Positions 25,924 through 34,007 of a stretch of 64,000 nucleotides of DNA are shown piece after piece. The notes under the pieces were generated by a model. It saw only the letters and a program-made list of their open reading frames with translations, did no database searches and was not told the DNA's origin. The translations under genes were made by a program, and so were the position numbers. The DNA is from Leclercia adecarboxylata (GTDB taxonomy: Bacteria; Pseudomonadota; Gammaproteobacteria; Enterobacterales; Enterobacteriaceae), in NCBI RefSeq assembly GCF_006171285.1, contig NZ_CP040888.1, positions 1 through 64,000 on the forward strand, given 5' to 3'. The stretch's first letter is position 1, and each line of letters begins with the position of its first letter.

Positions 25924-26802
25924 TTAAAAATCTGTAAGACCTAAATCTTTATTTCTACCACAAACTGTAGAAGATATAAGACGTTTTACTCGCTTTCGAG
26001 CACTTCGGCCTGACGTATCTTTCAAGTACATCGGTAATGACAATGATGAGATTTGATTACTTCGCTTATGATGGCAGACTATATAGCCCTGCCTCCACCC
26101 CGAACGCACAAACTCACGGATGCGGTTAATATATGCCGAAGCTTGAGATTTTGTACTTATCGATTCAGAACACTTTAAGTTCTGTTCGATAGAGTAAAGC
26201 TCAGCCGCCATTAATTTCACCTCATACAGGTCATCCCCATAACTTATAGTTTTCAACAGCTCTTCCTTTTCCCGAATGAAAAATACTTGCTGCATTCCAA
26301 GGATCAGGTCATAGGCCTCTCGAAAGAGGTCGATAAGCTTATTACGAACATAAATCATAAACTCCTCAAAGTGCTGAAGCCAGAAATAAGCCGCATTACT
26401 TATTTGTGAATTGTGAGAACAAACAAGCCCTTTAGCAAGCTCGACCTCTTCCTCCCGAAAAGTAAAGTTACTTTTCTTAAACCGACTTTGTTCAAAAATG
26501 CTTTGATGCATTTCTATCCATACAGAAACAAAACCGAGGGATTCAAATTCTTCGTTTAACAAATGTAAACTTTCGAAGATTTTCTGAATTTCGATCCCGA
26601 TGTCATATGACAGTGGACATTCTTTTATAGAATAAACATAACCGGGTAGGAAGTGAGATAAATGCTCAGTTCGCAAATATAAACTGAATTTAAGTTCTGT
26701 CAGTGGTTGTTTCAAAGATAATTTAGATGATTCGCTTATATTTACTGGTTCAACACCATTTCTAATCAAAATAGCTTTTACCAGGTCCGTAGCTAACTTC
26801 AT
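25924..26802 (-). CDS. paralogue 5 of the ~300-residue plasmid protein family
   Basis: A 292-residue protein starting MKLATDLVKAILIRNGVEPV, with GGAGG before the ATG. The opening resembles paralogues 3 and 4 (helix ending in G, then a V-N-I beta segment), and the middle has the same helix-rich character (LQHFEEFMIYVRNKLIDLFR). The C terminus is strongly basic (SGRSARKRVKRLIS), hinting at nucleic-acid contact. It carries the dispersed palindrome at 26464-26474. Function unknown. Confidence 0.65.
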   Translation of the reverse strand: MKLATDLVKAILIRNGVEPVNISESSKLSLKQPLTELKFSLYLRTEHLSHFLPGYVYSIKECPLSYDIGIEIQKIFESLHLLNEEFESLGFVSVWIEMHQSIFEQSRFKKSNFTFREEEVELAKGLVCSHNSQISNAAYFWLQHFEEFMIYVRNKLIDLFREAYDLILGMQQVFFIREKEELLKTISYGDDLYEVKLMAAELYSIEQNLKCSESISTKSQASAYINRIREFVRSGWRQGYIVCHHKRSNQISSLSLPMYLKDTSGRSARKRVKRLISSTVCGRNKDLGLTDF

Positions 26803-26857
26803 ACAGCCTCCAGTCGTTATTGAGGCCTCCCTGATGCAGGTTGGCCATCAGGGAAAA
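26803..26857 (-). promoter_or_regulatory. leader hairpin with SD-pairing segment, copy 5
   Basis: mRNA sense: CCCUGAUG / loop GCCAACCUG / CAUCAGGG, then AGGCCUC. GCCUC pairs with GAGGC of the ribosome site before the 26802 start. Loop complementarity is short here (GCC with GGC), so this copy is weaker. Confidence 0.5.
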
Positions 26858-26880
26858 TATGTAAATCAATTAGCAACCAA

Positions 26881-27402
26881 TCAGACCGTTGCCATTACAT
26901 TGTCAATGTATCTGACAAGGGATGGGCGGTCGTCCTGTAAGGCAAAACGGCGAAGGTCATCAAGATTATACGCAGGAAGATAATCAGCGTAACCTCGAAT
27001 ACGAAGGTCCTCAACCACAACTTTTATATACTCAAATCGTCCAAGATTTCCTTTTAATGGGGGTTTTCCTGGACTAGACAGCATATCGTCTGCTTGCTCC
27101 CATGTGATTTCTTTAGCTTCACCACTATGTAGATCAAGATGGACATATATGAATGACTTATAATCTCCACGGCAACGAAGATAATATTTCGGATAGAAAT
27201 ATTTGTCACAACGCAACAAACACGTTCCTGAAGGACGAACTACGTACAACAGGTTTCTGTCATTTTCTAATATGCCATGTTTCAAAATCGTTATATCTAT
27301 CTCATTATCATGCAGCAAATAGCATGACGATGGTTCATTGACGATGCGCGATTTTATAACAGCAGCAAATTTATTAAAAACTTCGTTAGTTTGAAAATTC
27401 AT
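26881..27402 (-). CDS. uncharacterised 173-residue protein
   Basis: Starts MNFQTNEVFNKFAAVIKSRI. A beta-rich middle (LLYVVRPSGTCLLRCDKYFY) is followed by a helical C-terminal third (YLPAYNLDDLRRFALQDDRP). It is not obviously a member of the five-paralogue family. It has one of the clearest leader pseudoknots of the array (27403-27463). Confidence 0.65.
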   Translation of the reverse strand: MNFQTNEVFNKFAAVIKSRIVNEPSSCYLLHDNEIDITILKHGILENDRNLLYVVRPSGTCLLRCDKYFYPKYYLRCRGDYKSFIYVHLDLHSGEAKEITWEQADDMLSSPGKPPLKGNLGRFEYIKVVVEDLRIRGYADYLPAYNLDDLRRFALQDDRPSLVRYIDNVMATV

Positions 27403-27463
27403 TAAAATGCTCTCCGATGTAAAACGACGAGCATCACCATAACGGTAATACTCCCGTTATGGG
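27403..27463 (-). promoter_or_regulatory. leader hairpin/pseudoknot with SD-pairing segment, copy 6
   Basis: mRNA sense: CCAUAACGG / loop GAGUAUUA / CCGUUAUGG, then UGAUGCUC. All eight loop bases can pair with UGAUGCUC (G-U pairs included), and AUGCUC can instead pair with GAGCAU, which overlaps the GGAGAG ribosome site before the 27402 start. Confidence 0.7.
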
Positions 27464-27636
27464 TTTTAATAGTTTATGGAATAACCATGTCATACAACCG
27501 ACCATAGCCAGTAGTACCGCACATTTATTTAACTGAGCAAGCATCTCAGCCGTGAAAAGACCTTAAAGGCAGGTAATTATCACGAAGGAAAGCGGTTATC
27601 TTATCAATACAATTTAAAAAATAATATTGATAAGAT

Positions 27637-27664
27637 AACCCCCCCCGCAAAATGCGGGGGAGTT
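27637..27664 (-). terminator. stem-loop after the primase-like gene
   Basis: On the minus strand AACUCCCCCGC-AUUUU-GCGGGGGGGGUU forms a strong GC-rich stem 8 bp after the primase-like stop at 27672. There is no T run directly behind it, so it may be a partial terminator or stability element. Confidence 0.6.
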
Positions 27665-27671
27665 ATCGTTG

Positions 27672-28904
27672 TTACAGCTGATTAAGACATTCAGGAGCCC
27701 AGTGAATCGGGAATCCATCCTGCCCTGTTAACTGGAGAACATCGTTCCAGTCGATACCCTTTTTCCCATCAGGAATATCTTGTGCTGGTTCGAAGACTTC
27801 AATTGTCAGCTTTGATGCGGGATATCGTTTAGCCAAAAACTCAACCATGCGGCTTTGAAGTCGCTGAGCAGCTTCGATACCGGCACGAGTGCCTTGTGAG
27901 TTAGCAATATCCTTATCCGCCCAGATATAAAAGTTTATATATTTTACATCCGGCGGAGGCAGTAAAAAATCAGGAACAGTAACGTTTTCAAGGCACCATG
28001 CGGAGCTGGCTGCCCAGCATGGTGTTGAAGTCGCTTCTACAACAGAAAGCGCATTCTCGATCCCTTCAGCCACTCCCAGTGTCCAGGTCGAACTACCTGA
28101 ATCATAGTGAGGGTCAAACAACTGAATTGAGCCACCTGTCATATCGGCAGGAGGCTTCATCATCAGCTTTGGATTTTCTACAGGTGCCTTATCACCGTTT
28201 TTGTCTACGTATGTTCTATGGATAGTCAGAGGCCGACCTCGGGTGTCACGATAGATTGCAATCATTCCCGGATAGATAATCGATTTCTGCTTATCTTTAT
28301 CCCAATAGTAGATCCGGTTATTAAAGCCTAAATCCTTTGGTAAGTGACTCAGTAAGCGGGAGATCCCACGATTACGGAGGTACAAAGCAACAGGAGTATT
28401 AGGCTTTATTTCACCGGTATAGTGATACATCACATCAAGTTTTCGCATTCGCTTTGCCACTTCCTCTCGGTCAAGAGTTTCTGTGGCACGAACTGCTGAT
28501 TTATAGCGTCGTTCATTTTCAATGTCGGCGTCAGTTAACGGAGCATGCAGATCCATCCCGAAAAAATCTGAGAGAATCTTTTTGCAAGTCTGCGTTTTAC
28601 TTAATTCATAATATTTCGCCAGAACATCAATTCCGTCGCAAAACTCATTTACCGGAAAGTCATTATGGATCGCACATCCGGTATAAAGGTCTTTTTGCCG
28701 GAAACGAAACTTCGATTTCCCTGCGCCAGTAAACGGGCAAGGAACCTGGCTCGGGGCTTTTGCACAAGCGTCTTTGAAAGCAGGTATTCTTTCGAATATA
28801 TACTTCCAGCCAGACACTTCAGCAATTCGAGCATGAACGAGTTTAATAAAGTGTTCAGATACTTCCTGTGGTTTACGACGAAGAGCCGGGGATGCATAAG
28901 TCAT
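27672..28904 (-). CDS. primase-like protein with zinc motif and Toprim domain
   Basis: ATG 28904 has AAGAGAGA upstream; the open frame reaches 24 codons further but without a ribosome site. The 410-residue product has a CHC2-like zinc segment near residue 52-78 (CPFTGAGKSKFRFRQ...CAIH), then a Toprim fold with GVAEGIENALSVVEA and INFYIWADKDIANSQGTRAG (conserved E and D-x-D-like acidic residues). This arrangement is that of DUF7146/P4-type plasmid primases, which make primers on incoming or replicating plasmid DNA. It sits in the array with an OB-fold and an AAA+/VWA pair. Confidence 0.8.
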   Translation of the reverse strand: MTYASPALRRKPQEVSEHFIKLVHARIAEVSGWKYIFERIPAFKDACAKAPSQVPCPFTGAGKSKFRFRQKDLYTGCAIHNDFPVNEFCDGIDVLAKYYELSKTQTCKKILSDFFGMDLHAPLTDADIENERRYKSAVRATETLDREEVAKRMRKLDVMYHYTGEIKPNTPVALYLRNRGISRLLSHLPKDLGFNNRIYYWDKDKQKSIIYPGMIAIYRDTRGRPLTIHRTYVDKNGDKAPVENPKLMMKPPADMTGGSIQLFDPHYDSGSSTWTLGVAEGIENALSVVEATSTPCWAASSAWCLENVTVPDFLLPPPDVKYINFYIWADKDIANSQGTRAGIEAAQRLQSRMVEFLAKRYPASKLTIEVFEPAQDIPDGKKGIDWNDVLQLTGQDGFPIHWAPECLNQL

Positions 28905-28990
28905 GATGATCTCTCTTATCTGGCATTGTGAGTTTCTCAATGCCTTCTGCGGTGCAGAAGACAGGGAGAAACCCACAACGCAGAATTTAA
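28905..28990 (-). promoter_or_regulatory. leader with nested stem-loops upstream of the primase-like gene
   Basis: On the minus strand GUUUCUC ... GAGAAAC encloses CUUCUGC/GCAGAAG, and GGCAUUG/CAAUGCC follows just before the ribosome site. It differs from the CCC..GGG leaders of the other array genes but also offers overlapping, mutually exclusive stems. Confidence 0.45.
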
Positions 28991-28994
28991 GAAA

Positions 28995-29012
28995 GAGGGC
29001 CCGGGGGCCCTC
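28995..29012 (-). terminator. Rho-independent terminator after the 73-residue gene
   Basis: GAGGGCC-CCCG-GGCCCTC followed by TTTCTT on the minus strand, 5 bp after the stop at 29018. It suggests the primase-like gene is partly uncoupled from the upstream genes. Confidence 0.75.
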
Positions 29013-29017
29013 AACAT

Positions 29018-29239
29018 TTATGCTTCAGTCGTGAAGCCATTATTCTCAAGACGCTGTATGTAGTTATCTACAAGTAACGCAGCCTGCTGGCTATTACCCT
29101 CCGCTATAGTGACTTCGCGGAAGATTCTTTCCTGAGGGCTATCATTGCTTATAACTTCACCAACACGTCCGAAAATACGGACTTTATGCATCGCACCGAC
29201 TTTTTCATGTTCTACACGGTAAGTTTTTATCTGAGTCAT
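29018..29239 (-). CDS. small uncharacterised protein (73 residues)
   Basis: MTQIKTYRVEHEKVGAMHKV at the start; a mixed beta/alpha small protein, ending in a helix (QQAALLVDNYIQRLENNGFT). Preceded by GGAG with six-base spacing and by the most convincing leader pseudoknot of the array. No family recognised. Confidence 0.65.
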   Translation of the reverse strand: MTQIKTYRVEHEKVGAMHKVRIFGRVGEVISNDSPQERIFREVTIAEGNSQQAALLVDNYIQRLENNGFTTEA

Positions 29240-29303
29240 ATTTTGCTCCTTATTCCTTCATGGAGCAAAAAGACCCACCGGGGCCTTTTTGCCCCGATTG
29301 GGT
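29240..29303 (-). promoter_or_regulatory. leader hairpin/pseudoknot with SD-sequestering stem, copy 7
   Basis: mRNA sense: ACCCA-A-UCGGGGC / loop AAAAAG / GCCCCGGUGGGU, then CUUUUUGCUCC. CUUUUU is the exact complement of the loop, and UUUUGCUCC is the exact complement of GGAGCAAAA, which is the ribosome site before the 29239 ATG. The two pairings share bases and cannot both form fully. Confidence 0.75.
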
Positions 29304-29311
29304 AGAGTTTA

Positions 29312-31318
29312 TTAAGAAAGTATTTGATGAACTAGCTTACTGACTTCAATAGACAATAAAGAAGTATCATCAACTGTTACGAAAGTGTCCGTTTCAAAAC
29401 CAATTATTTCATCAGTCTTAATACCAACACCAACGATTTCTATTCCATTACATTTAGCCTTTTCCATAACTTCGACGATAGTAAATTCCGATTTATTCGG
29501 ATAACCATCAGTTATAAGAAAAATTATTTTCCTATCGAATTGGCTGTCAAGTAACAGATCAACAGCTGCCATTAAAGCAGATCCCGTAGGGGTATAATAA
29601 CCCTTACATCCAAGAGTGAATTTCGATAGAGATTCCTCAACGCTTTGATCAAACGTTTTGATAATCTCAAATTCACTTTCCTTGAAGGGAAAAACTATAT
29701 TGGAGACATGCATTTTTGACAAACTTTCAGCGGCCATCGATAAAGCAAGATCTGACTTAATGGCATGAATATATCTTTCATCATTAGCCATTGACGCTGA
29801 AATATCACGAACTAATACGAGGCCAACATGCCCTCTATTTTTAGATTCGCTTTGAGCTCTGAAGACATCACGAACTCCCATTTGTGACAGAATTAATCGA
29901 TTTCCATCGAAGGTAATTCCACGCTCATGAGTTTTGTTTCGGCCACGCATTTTAACCTGCTGTAAAACAGACAAGTCGCTACCGATTGAATGACTCAGAG
30001 ACAAAGCCTCATTGTAAACATTCAAATCGATAAGGAGATCAGGGATATCCCATTCAGAAGCACCGAATTCGGCTTTCACGTCATCGGATACTTTTGATGC
30101 AATACCTTCAATCTCTTTAGCCAAAGCATCGTGATAATCTTCGCTATCCTCATCACTGCTAAGAAAGGCATCCAACAAATCTGCCAGTATCTCCCATTGA
30201 GCCGATGAAAAGTTACTTTCATCTTCAACGTTAGTCGAACTGGCTTCATCTGATTCACTCTCGGAAGGGTTAATCGCATCAGTATCGTCTTCAATAATGT
30301 TATCACCCGTGGGATTGCCACCGGTGGGTTCATTATTTCCCTCGTTATCTTCAGCAAGTTCTGAAGGCTCAGAACATCCCTCTTGAGCAAGATCAGCGTT
30401 ATCGGAAGTATCTGCCTGACCTTCACTATCGTCCTCAGAATCATCCTCACGACTATCAGTCGACGTAAGCGATTTATCTTCTGATTCGGTATCGGTATCG
30501 GTCTCGGATTCATCATATGCCTCCTGCTCCTCCTGCTCTGTCTGCTGCTGTTGTTCCTTTGCCTCATCCCGCAGTCTCTCTAAAAGAGCCAGGGTCTTAC
30601 GAGCAAGGGATTCACAGCCCTGAGTATTTTCACAACCAAGAGCATCATGAAAAATTTCCTCAACATCAGAAATTACTGGAGAAAGTATCTTTTGGGCATA
30701 GTCAAAAAACGGATCGAGGGTTTCTTTGTGACCTACCTGCTGAAGGACTTTTACTCGCAATGAGTTAAGCAGATACCACTCAATAAATAGGACAGGATTT
30801 TCCGGACGAGAAGATATATCAGGAGTCATCCTTCCGGCTTTAACCATCAGTGCGTAAGTGGCTGCAAGCCGCCGCTTTGCATCCGGATAATCGTTACCAA
30901 CCTTCTCTTCCATCTGTACATCATCGAACAGATTTATAAGCCCGGTAAGACGTTTTGCCCTGCTATAAGCTTTACGTTTCTCAGCGAGGCTCTCAAACTC
31001 TGCATTCATTCCGTCATCGAAGCGTGTAAACCCTTCAGATGACATGAGAACACTATTAAAGGCGTCACTGTAAACCTCACTGACGGTATAGCGACCATGA
31101 CCAGCTTCATGACAGGTAAAACCTTCAATCAGACTGACAAAGTCATCATCGCTATAATCGCCGTTTGGTAAAACACAAACTTTATTGACAGGATCAAAAT
31201 ACGGTCCTTTGGTATTGTCGTCTATTACAACTCTTACATCGCCTAAGCCGCTAATGACTTTTGCTATATTCTGTAAACGCTTAATATGGCGCGGCGATGA
31301 TTTAAGATCTAATTTCAT
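29312..31318 (-). CDS. CobT-like von Willebrand A protein, partner of the MoxR-type ATPase
   Basis: A 668-residue protein. N-terminal ~230 residues include FTCHEAGHGRYTVSE, an HExxH-like metal motif. Residues ~255-380 are extremely acidic and serine-rich (low complexity). The C-terminal ~200 residues are a VWA domain with MIDAS DISAS, the threonine in YYTPTGSAL and LITDGYPNKSE. This order (metal-binding N domain, acidic linker, C-terminal VWA) is that of CobT-like proteins, which work with CobS/MoxR AAA+ ATPases as metal-insertion or remodelling chaperones; such an ATPase is encoded at 32892-33950. It carries the palindrome copy at 30209-30219. Confidence 0.82.
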   Translation of the reverse strand: MKLDLKSSPRHIKRLQNIAKVISGLGDVRVVIDDNTKGPYFDPVNKVCVLPNGDYSDDDFVSLIEGFTCHEAGHGRYTVSEVYSDAFNSVLMSSEGFTRFDDGMNAEFESLAEKRKAYSRAKRLTGLINLFDDVQMEEKVGNDYPDAKRRLAATYALMVKAGRMTPDISSRPENPVLFIEWYLLNSLRVKVLQQVGHKETLDPFFDYAQKILSPVISDVEEIFHDALGCENTQGCESLARKTLALLERLRDEAKEQQQQTEQEEQEAYDESETDTDTESEDKSLTSTDSREDDSEDDSEGQADTSDNADLAQEGCSEPSELAEDNEGNNEPTGGNPTGDNIIEDDTDAINPSESESDEASSTNVEDESNFSSAQWEILADLLDAFLSSDEDSEDYHDALAKEIEGIASKVSDDVKAEFGASEWDIPDLLIDLNVYNEALSLSHSIGSDLSVLQQVKMRGRNKTHERGITFDGNRLILSQMGVRDVFRAQSESKNRGHVGLVLVRDISASMANDERYIHAIKSDLALSMAAESLSKMHVSNIVFPFKESEFEIIKTFDQSVEESLSKFTLGCKGYYTPTGSALMAAVDLLLDSQFDRKIIFLITDGYPNKSEFTIVEVMEKAKCNGIEIVGVGIKTDEIIGFETDTFVTVDDTSLLSIEVSKLVHQILS

Positions 31319-31376
31319 AGAATACCTCTTTATAAAAAAGGGGTACTCACCCAGATGGTGAAGTACCCATCTGGGG
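31319..31376 (-). promoter_or_regulatory. leader hairpin/pseudoknot with SD-pairing segment, copy 8
   Basis: mRNA sense: CCCAGAUGG / loop GUACUUCA / CCAUCUGGG, then UGAGUACCCCUUU. GUACU of the loop pairs with AGUAC; ACC-CUUU can instead pair with AAAG-GGU around the AGAGG ribosome site of the 31318 start. Confidence 0.65.
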
Positions 31377-31395
31377 TTTTTAATAAAGCAAACAG

Positions 31396-32523
31396 TTACC
31401 AGCCTTTGAGCTCGATATCAAAACCATTTTCAGCATTGTCTTCCTGTTGCGAAACTGATTTCTCAGGTTCAGCTACAGAATCAGTGTTTGAAAACGTGCT
31501 GTTTTTTATATCGTTCTCTACGACAGGTTCAACCTGAAACACATTTGTTGAATCTAAAATAGCTTCAATACCTGTGTTCTGTAGCGCGTTCGGTTCTGTT
31601 TGTGAGCTTTGATTAAATGATCTGGTAATAGATTCCAACCAGTCAGTAACCTTTTGCTCTCCTGAAATAATACGCTTTAACATTGAAGCATCACTCATGA
31701 AATAAAACCACTGCTGTAACACCGCAACGTCGCGAGGTTCAGAAATGGCACCTTTAGGTAAATTATTCATTATGTGTTTTATAGCTTCTGCAAGTACTGC
31801 CGCCTCTTTATGTATAAACATGAAGCTAATGATCTTATTTTGCATTTGCTTCAGTCGGTCAATAGTACTTGAGCGCAAATTATTATTTTTACTAATTTTT
31901 TCATAAACCCTCATTGCTTCTTCTGCCAGATCTGTTATCAATTGTTCCTGATAGTAGTCCTGGGTTTCATCACCTTCAACGCTAATAGGCGTAAAAGGAA
32001 TAAAGTGAGCAATATTAAATCTAAAGGATTTTATGAAATCATCTTTAGTTAATTTCAACTGATCAATCAAAGAAGACATTCTTGGGCTTCTATTTTTTTC
32101 AGCCTCAATATGCATCTCATAATTGTCTACAACGTTTTGAATACCTGCCTGAAACTCTCGTTCAATCTCTTGGGCCCCTTCCAGAAACTCTTCCATACTG
32201 GAAACTGGTAAAATCCACATATTGCTATAGCGGATGCACAAGCGTGAGCAAAGGGTTGATATTCTGCTGGTAATCGTACTTTTGAAGCTAAGGGCTTTTA
32301 TGTCAATCCAACGTACTTCGCTTTTAGATACGCTTTTTTGATCCGTAATATCATCTCCATCATAAGACAAATCGATTTTATCGGTTCGACGCGATCCTTG
32401 ACAGCCACTTATTTCAATTTTTGTTATAACTGCACCTTCCAGTAAATCTGGATATGATTTTGCAAAATTCTCAGAGATTTGTTTTGCAGATACTTTGTTA
32501 AGCATTGAAGTATTTAAAGTCAT
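31396..32523 (-). CDS. uncharacterised 375-residue protein of the AAA+/VWA block
   Basis: ATG 32523 has GGAG six bases upstream; the frame is also open from a TTG four codons earlier. The product (MTLNTSMLNKVSAKQISENF) is mainly helical in the middle (EEAMRVYEKISKNNNLRSST) and ends in a charged, probably disordered tail of ~80 residues. No domain recognised. Its position between the MoxR-type ATPase and the CobT-like VWA gene suggests a third component of the same complex. Confidence 0.65.
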   Translation of the reverse strand: MTLNTSMLNKVSAKQISENFAKSYPDLLEGAVITKIEISGCQGSRRTDKIDLSYDGDDITDQKSVSKSEVRWIDIKALSFKSTITSRISTLCSRLCIRYSNMWILPVSSMEEFLEGAQEIEREFQAGIQNVVDNYEMHIEAEKNRSPRMSSLIDQLKLTKDDFIKSFRFNIAHFIPFTPISVEGDETQDYYQEQLITDLAEEAMRVYEKISKNNNLRSSTIDRLKQMQNKIISFMFIHKEAAVLAEAIKHIMNNLPKGAISEPRDVAVLQQWFYFMSDASMLKRIISGEQKVTDWLESITRSFNQSSQTEPNALQNTGIEAILDSTNVFQVEPVVENDIKNSTFSNTDSVAEPEKSVSQQEDNAENGFDIELKGW

Positions 32524-32581
32524 GGGTTTCTCCAAAAAAAAGGGGAAACCCTCCCCAACGGGAAAGATTTCCCGATAGGGT
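32524..32581 (-). promoter_or_regulatory. leader hairpin/pseudoknot with SD-pairing segment, copy 9
   Basis: mRNA sense: CCCUAUCGGG / loop AAAUCUUU / CCCGUUGGGG, then AGGGUUUCCCC. AGGGUUU pairs with AAAUCUU of the loop (with G-U pairs); GGGUUU-CC pairs equally with GGAG-AAACCC just before the 32523 ATG. Confidence 0.68.
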
Positions 32582-32586
32582 TGATA

Positions 32587-32907
32587 TTAAAGCTTCTCTG
32601 GTGCAATTAAAAGAATACCGGGAAACTCAGCGGCAACATCATCATTGCCCATTGCTCCCTGATACATATAACCTTTTAATTCCATTTCTTTAATTAGACC
32701 TTCCATATTTATTTTACCATCATGATAAAACAATAAAGAATAGTCGTTATTCAGTTGCATAAGTCCAGTAAAATTAGTTCCGTTTTTTGCTATAGCAATG
32801 GTAGCAGCACCATCCGTACTTAAAAACGCACTAAATTCAAGATGGGATAACTCTGAGATACAAATATCAGAGGTTTCATAACAAATCCCATCTAACTCGA
32901 CTTTTTT
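32587..32907 (-). CDS. -1 frame continuation of the MoxR/CobS-type ATPase
   Basis: After the ATPase codons ...FTA-KK at an A6G run (32901-32907), the -1 frame is open for ~106 codons to TAA 32587 (VELDGICYETSDICISELSH ... GILLIAPEKL). It has no ATG, GTG or TTG before codon ~49, so it is unlikely to be a separate gene. Either ribosomes shift -1 on A-AAA-AAG to make a ~457-residue ATPase, or one A is missing from the run in this sequence. The peptide looks like real coding sequence (typical codon use, no stops) and would form an alpha/beta C-terminal domain. Confidence 0.55.
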   Translation of the reverse strand, partial: KKVELDGICYETSDICISELSHLEFSAFLSTDGAATIAIAKNGTNFTGLMQLNNDYSLLFYHDGKINMEGLIKEMELKGYMYQGAMGNDDVAAEFPGILLIAPEKL

Positions 32908-33950
32908 GCTGTGAAATACTCCAGCGATTTATCCTTGTCTTCGCCAAGAGAAAGATCTATAGCTTGAAGAACAAGATCGACCACATGTAAAGGTAAAGCA
33001 GAAGCAAAAGCTATTTTGAAAGTGTCAAGAAGACTAAAGGTTTTTAACGTCATCGACGTGCCAACCCAAGCTACTAATTGACGAATATCCATCACACTGT
33101 CTTCTGTACCAGAGTCATTTACTGCAATCGCTACTCTTACGAACTTCTCAATGACCTGAAAAGGCAAAGAGCTATATCGTTTAGTAAGCACATTGGTTAA
33201 AGCAACTTTGTCGGGCTTCTCCATTTCAACTATCAAGAACCGCTTTATAAAAGCTGCATCTTGACGTTGAGAAGAAACGAACCGGCGAGCGCCTCCACTC
33301 ATGTTTGTGTTTGCAGTACCAATAAATCGCGTGTAGCCATTAGCAGTTATAACCTCACCACCATTAGCACTGAGTGACCAGGGCTTACGTTCAATGGGCA
33401 TGTGAAGTTTTGCTGCCGTATCAGGATCGATTTTGTCCACTTCATCCAGAAGAATGAGGTGACCATTACGAAATCCCGTTACCAAATCGCTGTGTACAAA
33501 ACCTGTATTACCACCATTAAGACTGCGCTCACCTTCAAGCTCATCAACTCGAATATTGCTGTTGATCTGCTTAATTGTCAGCGGCCAATTCATCATGTGG
33601 CTAATGTACATTACCATTTCAGTCTTGCCAGAACCGGACTCACCTTTAAGACACACACTTAAATCTATATCCGGACTGATAAGCAGTTTAACCACTTGTT
33701 CAAGTATTCGGGGATTTGGTATGTAGTCTTTGTTCAGCGGAGCTCGATACGAGGTTTTAGTTTTGAAAACAGGCACAGCCATCTTTGGATCCATTTCTGG
33801 AATACCAAAAAGGTCCTTTGCTAGAACTAAAAGATACTCACCTTTATCCACATAATGTTTTAACTTTATAACATCCGGGGAAAGAAGAGCTTCTAATTTT
33901 TCATAAGCATCAGAAGATGTTTCATTTAACTTCATAGCGGCATTAGACAT
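32892..33950 (-). CDS. MoxR/CobS-type AAA+ ATPase
   Basis: A 352-residue protein starting MSNAAMKLNETSSDAYEKLE. Walker A GESGSGKTE and Walker B LILLDEVDK are intact, with a sensor-like FIGTANTNMSGG and arginine-finger region RRFVSSQRQDAAFIKRF. The sequence order is that of the CobS/MoxR group, which act as hexameric remodelling engines with VWA partners; the CobT-like VWA gene lies two genes downstream. The start is supported by CGGAG seven bases upstream. The reading frame ends right after an A6G run; see the -1 frame continuation. Confidence 0.85.
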   Translation of the reverse strand: MSNAAMKLNETSSDAYEKLEALLSPDVIKLKHYVDKGEYLLVLAKDLFGIPEMDPKMAVPVFKTKTSYRAPLNKDYIPNPRILEQVVKLLISPDIDLSVCLKGESGSGKTEMVMYISHMMNWPLTIKQINSNIRVDELEGERSLNGGNTGFVHSDLVTGFRNGHLILLDEVDKIDPDTAAKLHMPIERKPWSLSANGGEVITANGYTRFIGTANTNMSGGARRFVSSQRQDAAFIKRFLIVEMEKPDKVALTNVLTKRYSSLPFQVIEKFVRVAIAVNDSGTEDSVMDIRQLVAWVGTSMTLKTFSLLDTFKIAFASALPLHVVDLVLQAIDLSLGEDKDKSLEYFTAKKSS

Positions 33951-34005
33951 TTTTAACTCCGGTAAAATGCAAACACCGCCCTCTGGCAGATGTTTGCCAG
34001 TGGCA
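33951..34005 (-). promoter_or_regulatory. leader hairpin/pseudoknot, copy 10
   Basis: mRNA sense: GCC-CUGGCA / loop AACAUC / UGCCAG-GGC, then GGUGUU. GGUGUU is the full complement of the loop (one G-U pair). Farther on, AUUUUA and UAAAAU can close a small stem that places the CGGAG ribosome site of the 33950 start in its loop. Confidence 0.62.
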
Positions 34006-34007
34006 TT

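Noticed and set aside
30076..30567. Arginine-rich 163-codon frame inside the CobT-like gene
   Set aside because: It is the shifted reading of the acidic low-complexity region and has the extreme composition expected for that.
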